Source: JASGCL01 sp965203915 (GTDB taxonomy: Bacteria; Pseudomonadota; Alphaproteobacteria; JASGCL01). From it: a stretch of DNA of 64,000 nucleotides. The position numbers and the translations under genes were made by a program. The stretch is taken from positions 558,001-622,000 of the forward strand of contig OZ241918.1 of NCBI GenBank assembly GCA_965203915.1, read 5' to 3'. The notes under the pieces were generated by a model. The model had not been told where the DNA came from. It saw only the letters and a program-made list of their open reading frames with translations, and searched no databases. Below are positions 47,302 through 56,600 of this stretch, in pieces. The stretch's first letter is position 1. Every line of letters begins with the position of its first letter.

Positions 47302-47651
47302 AGGCTGATATGGATTGATGGGTGATTCGCCACGGCGCCACCATCGAAATATAGTTTAAGGGGGTGATTCGCTTCAAAAACCCATGTTGGGAGGTCATTT
47401 TTACCCATTTATTATCATTATTTATCAATAAAAAATGATTTTTAACAGTGTAATTTAATATTTAGGATTAAAAAAGGCTAAAAGACACATAAAACCCTAA
47501 AAAAAAACAAAAAAAACCTTAAAAAACAAAAAAATCCTTGACGCAACGCATAAAAATTATTATAAATCTCTGTAGGTTAGATTAGTAAGAGTTAAATTAT
47601 ATTTTTTTGTGATAGGAAAAACATAGGGAAAGAATTTTTATAGCGACAAGC
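47282..47651. repeat. 370-bp intergenic spacer, copy 3
   Basis: Same sequence as the spacers at 24957 and 35782 by reading, with the promoter of giant gene 4. Confidence 0.92.
47538..47566 (+). promoter_or_regulatory. promoter of giant gene 4
   Basis: TTGACG (47538-47543), 17 bases, TATAAA (47561-47566). Confidence 0.75.
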
Positions 47652-50600
47652 ATGGCATATAGTTGGAAAAGCGGGATATTGGGCGGCGTATCGGTGGCCG
47701 AAAGCGCGACGGCGGGGACGCCGCTGGCAACGCTGGTGGCGCAGGACGGCGGGGTGGTTGATGCCTTTTATTATACCCTGACTGGCCAGGATTCTTCGCT
47801 TTTTAACATTGACCTCTATGGTCGGTTATCCTTAAAACAAGCAATAGATTACGATACCACGGGCGGCACTTCATGGTGGCGGACGGCGGATGGGCAATGG
47901 CATGCTCCTGACCATCGTTATACGGTGGTGGTGAATGCTTTTAATGACGCGGATCAGCGGCAAATTACGACGACATTTATTTTAACGGTGGGTAATGTGA
48001 ATGACAACCCAACCAATTTTGCATGGGCGCAACAACCGATAGGGGTTAATCAATGGCGCAATGCGGCGAGCGGACTCATCACGGTAAATGTTAATGAAAA
48101 CAATGCGGTGGGCATGGCGGTGGGGCAGTTTTCGGCCATCGACGGCGATTATTTGGGGGCGGTTACTTACAATTTGGGCGGCACCGATGCGGCATATTTT
48201 AGCATCAACAACAATGGCGCCCTGACCTTAAAATCAAGCCTGGATTATGAAAGCACCCACGTGGGTAAAAATTACAGCGTGGTGGTAACAGCAACATCGA
48301 CCGATGGCAGCCCCGCGGTCAGCAGTTTGTTCGTGGTGTCGTTGGGTAATGTGGATGACAATGCCACGGCGTGGAGTTCAACTCCCGCCACGGGCATCTT
48401 GATTAATGAGAAGGAAGGAATAAGCCAGGCTGTAGCCCTTGGTGTGGTGGCTTCGGTTGCGAATTTCAAGGCACTTGATGCCGATGGGCAAACGGTAACC
48501 TATGGCTTGGCTGGGGATGATAAATGGATGTTCAGCATCGACAGCAATGGAACATTATATCGAACAAATGACGTTGATTATGAAACAAGCACATCTTGGC
48601 GCGCCAGCCACCAATTTTCGGTGACGGTGTTGGCGGGGGGCACGGCCAGCGGGATTACGGGGGCTGTTCAGCCACGTATTAGTTCATTATTCATCCTAAC
48701 GATTAACGCGGTTGATGAAGCACCCGTTTGGTCAGCCACCCCATTGGGTACAAAAGTATTGGTGGAGGCTGACGGCGCAACATATAATTATACCGACCCC
48801 TTTACTATTCCCGTTTCTACTGGCGGTGGGCAGGTTTTTACAGATCTTAATCCTAGCAATAATATTCCCAATTATGCCAATGGGGCCATTGTAACCCTGC
48901 CCTTTGATGTGGTGGTGCCCGCCCCATATAGCACTGCTCATATTTATTACCGCTTGGCGGGCGATAGCGCGAGCACGATACGTGATGCGGGGCAGGGGAA
49001 CAGCGTTGCCTTCACCAAGGGAATGAAATTAACTGCCTTCCAAGCTGGTGTTTTCCCTACCGCTAATGGTGTGCAACTTTTTAATACCGCTGGGTCGTCT
49101 ATCGTGGTGCAACCGAACTACGCTAACCGTTTTAATATTGCGGGTGGTATTGTTGCAACCTTCGCCGCCGTAGACCCCGAGGGGGCGGGCGTGCAATATT
49201 CGGTGTCGGGCACCGACGCCAACCGTTTCATTATTGATGGTAATGGCAAATTGATATTAACCCAGTCGCTGGATTATGAAGCGGCGGGTGGCGTGAATTA
49301 CAGTGTGGTGGTGGTGGCAACCGATGGCACGGGCCATGCGACCAGCCAAAATTTTGTTTTGTCATTGGGCAACAGCAACGATGAATTTGCTTGGTCGGGA
49401 ACGCAAACCGCTGGCGTTTCATTGTTGGAATTAACGGGAACCCAGGTGGTAACCGCCAGGGCATTGGCAACATTCGCCGCTTATGATTCCGATGCCAATG
49501 GCGGTGGTCACACACCACAAAGTGGCGTGGGGTATATTAGTTATAAGTTGGAGGGGGCTGATAAGACCTACTTCAACATTAACAAAGACACGGGGGTTTT
49601 AAGTTTTGTCAGCGCGGTTGATGCCGAAAATGGCCATGGCCAATTATACAGTGTTACCATATGGGCCAATGAAAAATCCCAAACATTGGGCACGCCATGG
49701 ATAAGCCAAAATTTTGTGTTAACCATCGGCGATGTTGATGAAAGCGCGATAACATGGAAAGATTCAAACAGCCACCCCATGACGGGCACGGTGGCGGAAA
49801 GTTATAATAGTTTGCGAACTATTGCTAAGGGGGAGGTTTACCCGATTGATTTAATCATTCCCGTGTCGCCATTTACTTGGTTTGATTTAGGTGGTGGTAT
49901 ATTGGGGGCTTATGGTGTAACCCCGCCACTATATGCCAATGGTTACAGCGTCACATTACCATATGACATTGTTATCAGCGGTTATAGCATGGGGGCTGAT
50001 GCGAGACAGGTTATGGTTAGGAATAGCGATGGTAGCATTACCATGAGGGGGGGGGTCGCTGATGGTATCAATGGCGCGAGTTCAGCCCCCTACAGCTATA
50101 CCATAGCCGCGGGGGCGGTTATTGTGGGCTATGGGACATATGACTCTGCTGGGTACGGGGCATATTTGAAAGATAGATCTTGGGACATAAATGTTTCCAA
50201 AACCGAAAAACGTATTGTAACATTGGCGGGCGGGATTGATGTTTTGGCGCCCACTGACGGGTTGCAAAATTTCCTCTTCACCGCCACCGATAGCGATGTC
50301 AGCAATATAATTTATTCGGTCAGCGGCACCGAAGCCGCCAATTTCACCGTGGCAAGCGACGTCGGTGGTAAGGGTATTGGCAAATTAACATATATTGGCA
50401 ATTTGGATTATGAAAGTGCCAGCCACACCCACACGGTCACCGTGGTGGCAACGTCGGGCAATAATAAGGTAACCCAATTGTTTATATTGTCGGTCACGGG
50501 TTTGAACGACGAAGCGGCGGTTTGGACCAGCAGCAGTGCCAATGGCGCAATTTCAGAAAATAACGTGGCGGGGGTTGCGTTGGCAACATTCTTGGCCACC

Positions 50601-53600
50601 GACCCCGATGGCGCGGGCGTAACATATTCGTTGAGCGGCACCGACGCCAATTTGTTCAGTTTGTCTTCCAGCGGCGGTGGGTTGCAGCTTATATCGGCGT
50701 TGAATTATGAAGGAACATACAATGGCCACAATGGTCATGTATTCAGCGTTATTGTGAATGCGTGGGGCACGGCGGGCGGCGCGGTGTGGGGTTTTGGTCT
50801 GGCGACAACCAAATTGTTCGTGTTGTCGTTGGGTAATGTTAATGAATTCGCCACGGGTTTTGCATGGGCGCAACAACCGTTGCCCCAGGCGCAATATAGC
50901 CAAGGGGTGTCGGCCCAAGGTTGGAGTGCAGCGAGCAGCACGATGGTTGCGAATATCAATGAAAATAACACGGCGGGCATGACGGTGGCACAATTTTTGG
51001 CCACCGACGGCGACACCGTGCCCGTAACCTATAGCCTGAGCGGTGTTGATGCGGGATTTTTTGATATTAATGGTAATGGCGCCCTGACCTTAAAATCAAG
51101 CCTGGATTATGAAAGCACCCATGTGGGTAAAAATTACAGCGTGGTGGTAACAGCAACATCGACCGATGGTAGCCCCGCGGTCAGTAGTTTGTTCGTGGTG
51201 TCGTTGGGTAATGTGGATGATAATGCCACGGTGTGGAGTGGAACCCCTGTCACGGGCGTAGCGGTCAATGAAACAGCGGGCATAACCAATACCGTGGTTC
51301 TTTCAACGCGGGTGTCGCTGGCCGATTTCAGGGCGATTGATGGCGACGGGCAAACGGTAAAATATAGTCTGGCGGGTGACACAGCGGGTATGTTTAGCAT
51401 CGACAGCAATGGGGTATTATATCGGACGCGTAATGTGGATTATGAAACAAGCCAACATCAATTCTCTGTAACGGTATGGGCATGGGGCGCGGCAAACACT
51501 GATGGCATTGCCAACGATGGTGCTGGTATCAACAAATTATTCATCCTGACGATTAATAATGTGAATGAATTCGGCACTGGCTTTACATGGGCGCAACAAC
51601 CGATAGGGGTTAATCAATGGCGCAATGGGGCGAGCGGTCTCATCACGGTGGGTGTTAGTGAAAACAACGCGATGGGTATGGCGGTGGGGCAGTTTGCAGC
51701 AACCGATGGCGATCAAGTGGCGGTTACTTACAATTTGGGCGGCACCGATGCGGCATATTTTAGCATCAACAACAATGGTGCTCTAACCTTAAAATCAAGT
51801 TTAAATTATGAAGATAGCGTTCATACGGCGAAAAATTATAGCGTGGTGGTAACGGCAACATCGACCGATGGCAGCCCCGCGGTCAGCAGTTTGTTCGTGG
51901 TGTCGTTGGGTAATGTGGATGATAATGCCACGGTGTGGAGTGGAACCCCCGCCACGGGCGTAGCGGTCAATGAAACAGCGGGCATAACCAATACCGTGGT
52001 TCTTTCAACGCGGGTGTCGCTGGCCGATTTCAGGGCGATTGATGCCGACGGGCAAACGGTAAAATATAGTCTGGCGGGTGATACAGCGGGTATGTTTAGC
52101 ATCGACAGCAATGGGGTATTATATCGGACGCGTAATGTGGATTATGAAACAAGCCAACATCAATTCTCTGTAACGGTATGGGCATGGGGCGCGGCAAACA
52201 CTGATGGCATTGCCAACGATGGTGCTGGTATCAACAAATTATTCATCCTGACGATTAATAATGTGAATGAATTCGGCACTGGCTTTACATGGGCGCAACA
52301 ACCGATTGGGACTAATCAATGGCGCAATGGGGCGAGCGGGCTCGTCACGGTGGGTGTTAATGAAAACAACGCGATGGGTATGGCGGTGGGGCAGTTTGCA
52401 GCAACCGACGGCGACCAAGTGGCGGTTACTTACAATTTGGGCGGCACCGATGCGGCATATTTTAGCATCAACAACAATGGTGCTCTAACCTTAAAATCAA
52501 GCCTGGATTATGAAAGCACCCACGTGGGTAAAAATTATAGCGTGGTGGTAACAGCAACATCGACCGATGGTAGCCCCGCGGTCAGTAGTTTGTTCGTGGT
52601 GTCGTTGGGTAATGTGGATGATAATGCCACGGTGTGGAGTGGAACCCCTGTCACGGGCGTAGCGGTCAATGAAACAGCGGGCATAACCAATACCGTGGTT
52701 CTTTCAACGCGGGTGTCGCTGGCCGATTTCAGGGCGATTGATGGCGACGGGCAAACGGTAAAATATAGTCTGGCGGGTGACACAGCGGGTATGTTTAGCA
52801 TTGACAGCAATGGGGTATTATATCGGACGCGTAATGTGGATTATGAAACAAGCCAACATCAATTCTCTGTAACGGTATGGGCATGGGGCGCGGCAAACAC
52901 TGATGGCATTGCCAACGATGGTGCTGGTATCAACAAATTATTCATCCTGACGATTAATAATGTGAATGAATTCGGCACTGGCTTTACATGGGCGCAACAA
53001 CCGATTGGGACTAATCAATGGCGCAATGGGGCGAGCGGGCTCGTCACGGTGGGTGTTAATGAAAACAACGCGATGGGTATGGCGGTGGGGCAGTTTGCAG
53101 CAACCGACGGCGACCAAGTGGCGGTTACTTACAATTTGGGCGGCACCGATGCGGCATATTTTAGCATCAACAACAATGGTGCTCTAACCTTAAAATCAAG
53201 CCTGGATTATGAAAGCACCCACGTGGGTAAAAATTATAGCGTGGTGGTAACAGCAACATCGACCGATGGTAGCCCCGCGGTCAGTAGTTTGTTCGTGGTG
53301 TCGTTGGGTAATGTGGATGATAATGCCACGGTGTGGAGTGGAACCCCCGCCACGGGCGTAGCGGTCAATGAAACAGCGGGCATAACCAATACCGTGGTTC
53401 TTTCAACGCGGGTGTCGCTGGCCGATTTCAGGGCGATTGATGGCGACGGGCAAACGGTAAAATATAGTCTGGCGGGTGACACAGCGGGTATGTTTAGCAT
53501 CGACAGCAATGGGGTATTATATCGGACGCGTAATGTGGATTATGAAACAAGCCAACATCAATTCTCTGTAACGGTATGGGCATGGGGCGCGGCAAACACT

Positions 53601-56600
53601 GATGGCATTGCCAACGATGGTGCTGGTATCAACAAATTATTCATCCTGACGATTAATAACGTGAATGAACTTGGCACGGGCTTTACATGGGCGCAACAAC
53701 CGATTGGGACTAATCAATGGCGCAATGGGGCGAGCGGGCTCGTCACGGTGGGTGTTAATGAAAACAACGCGATGGGTATGGCGGTGGGGCAGTTTGCAGC
53801 AACCGACGGCGACCAAGTGGCGGTTACTTACAATTTGGGCGGCACCGATGCGGCATATTTTAGCATCAACAACAATGGTGCTCTAACCTTAAAATCAAGC
53901 CTGGATTATGAAAGCACCCACGTGGGTAAAAATTATAGCGTGGTGGTAACAGCAACATCGACCGATGGTAGCCCCGCGGTCAGTAGTTTGTTCGTGGTGT
54001 CGTTGGGTAATGTGGATGATAATGCCACGGTGTGGAGTGGAACCCCCGCCACGGGCGTAGCGGTCAATGAAACAGCGGGCATAACCAATACCGTGGTTCT
54101 TTCAACGCGGGTGTCGCTGGCCGATTTCAGGGCGATTGATGGCGACGGGCAAACGGTAAAATATAGTCTGGCGGGTGACACAGCGGGTATGTTTAGCATC
54201 GACAGCAATGGGGTATTATATCGGACGCGTAATGTGGATTATGAAACAAGCCAACATCAATTCTCTGTAACGGTATGGGCATGGGGCGCGGCAAACACTG
54301 ATGGCATTGCCAACGATGGTGCTGGTATCAACAAATTATTCATCCTGACGATTAATAACGTGAATGAACTTGGCACGGGCTTTACATGGGCGCAACAACC
54401 GATAGGGGTTAATCAATGGCGCAATGGGGCGAGCGGTCTCATCACGGTGGGTGTTAGTGAAAACAACGCGATGGGTATGGCGGTGGGGCAGTTTGCAGCA
54501 ACCGACGGCGACGGGGTATCTGTTACTTACAGTTTGAGTGGCGCCGATGCGGGGAATTTTAGCATCAACAACAATGGTGCCCTGACCTTGAAATCAAGCC
54601 TGGATTATGAAAGTCGCGTGGGTAAAAATTACAGCGTGGTGGTAACAGCAACATCGACCGATGGCAGCCCCGCGGTCAGCAGTTTGTTCGTTGTAAGTTT
54701 GCAAGACAGCGTCAAAGAATTTGTGTGGACCAATAACCCAAGCGGCGCGTCTATTTCTGAAACGGCGGCGTTGGTGGGGGCTACGGTGGCGGATTTCAAT
54801 ATTGGTGGCGGTGCGGGCGGCACGGCCTTTACCGAAGGAACAGGTTCTGGCTATTGGCTGGTTCAGGGATTTGGCGATGTAGCGCAATTTAATCTTAATC
54901 AGCAAACGGGGGTTCTAACATTAAGGGGTGCCCGTGATTATGAAACGGATCATGCTGGACGCCCTGACCATCGGTTTTCGGTGGCGGTGGGTGCGTGGCG
55001 CGATGGCGGTGGAGAGGTTAGCCATGTATTTGTTTTAACGGTGACCGATGCTAATGAAGCAATGGCGTTCCAATGGCAAGCCCAGCCCTTGTCTAATGCG
55101 CAATATAGCCAGGGGGTTAACCTTGGGTGGAGTGGGGCAAGCAGCACGATAGTTGCGAATATTAGCGAAAGTATAACGGTTGGTGGGTTGCAAGTGGCAA
55201 AATTCAAAGGCGTTGACGCTGATATTGGGGTTTATGTTACCTATAACCTGGGCGGCACCGATGCGACCTATTTCAGCATCGACACCAACGGGCGTTTGTA
55301 TTTGGCATCGAATTTGGATTATGAAAGCACTCATGTAGGTAAAAATTATAGCGTGGTGGTCACGGCGAAATCGACCGATGGTAGTGCGGCGATTAGCAAC
55401 ATGGTGGTGATAAGCCTGAGCAATGTGGATGATAATGCCACGGCGTGGAGTGGAACCCCTGTCACGGGCGTAGCGGTCAATGAAACAGCGGGCATAACCA
55501 ATACCGTGGTTCTTTCAACGCGGGTGTCGCTGGCCGATTTCAGGGCGATTGATGGCGACGGGCAAACGGTAAAATATAGTCTGGTGGGTGACACAGCGGG
55601 TATGTTTAGCATCGACAGCAATGGGGTATTATATCGGACGCGTAATGCGGATTATGAAACAAGCCAACGTCAATTCTCGGTAACGGTATGGGCATGGGGC
55701 GCGGCAAACACCGGGGGCATTGCCAACGATGGTGCTGGTATCAACAAATTATTCATCCTGACGATTAATAATGTGAATGACGGCGCAACCAATTTTACAT
55801 GGGCGCAACAACCGATTGGGGCTAATCAATGGCGCAATGGGGCGAGCGGTCTCATCACGGTGGGTGTTAATGAAAACAACGCGATTGGTATGGCGGTGGG
55901 GCAGTTTGCAGCAACCGATGGCGATCAAGTGGCGGTTACTTACAATTTGGGCGGCACCGATGCGGCATATTTTAGCATCAACAACAATGGTGCTCTAACC
56001 TTAAAATCAAGTTTAAATTATGAAGATAGCGTTCATACGGCGAAAAATTATAGCGTGGTGGTAACGGCAACATCGACCGATGGCAGCCCCGCGGTCAGCA
56101 GTTTGTTCGTGGTGTCGTTGGGTAATGTGGATGATAATGCCACGGTGTGGAGTGGAACCCCCGCCACGGGCGTAGCGGTCAATGAAACAGCGGGCATAAC
56201 CAATACCGTGGTTCTTTCAACGCGGGTGTCGCTGGCCGATTTCAGGGCGATTGATGCCGACGGGCAAACGGTAAAATATAGTCTGGCGGGTGATACAGCG
56301 GGTATGTTTAGCATCGACAGCAATGGGGTATTATATCGGACGCGTAATGTGGATTATGAAACAAGCCAACATCAATTCTCTGTAACGGTATGGGCATGGG
56401 GCGCGGCAAACACTGATGGCATTGCCAACGATGGTGCTGGTATCAACAAATTATTCATCCTGACGATTAATAGTGTGAATGAACTTGGCACTGGCTTTAC
56501 ATGGGCGCAACAACCGATTGGGACTAATCAATGGCGCAATGGGGCGAGCGGTCTCGTCACGGTGGGTGTTAATGAAAACAACGCGATTGGTATGGCGGTG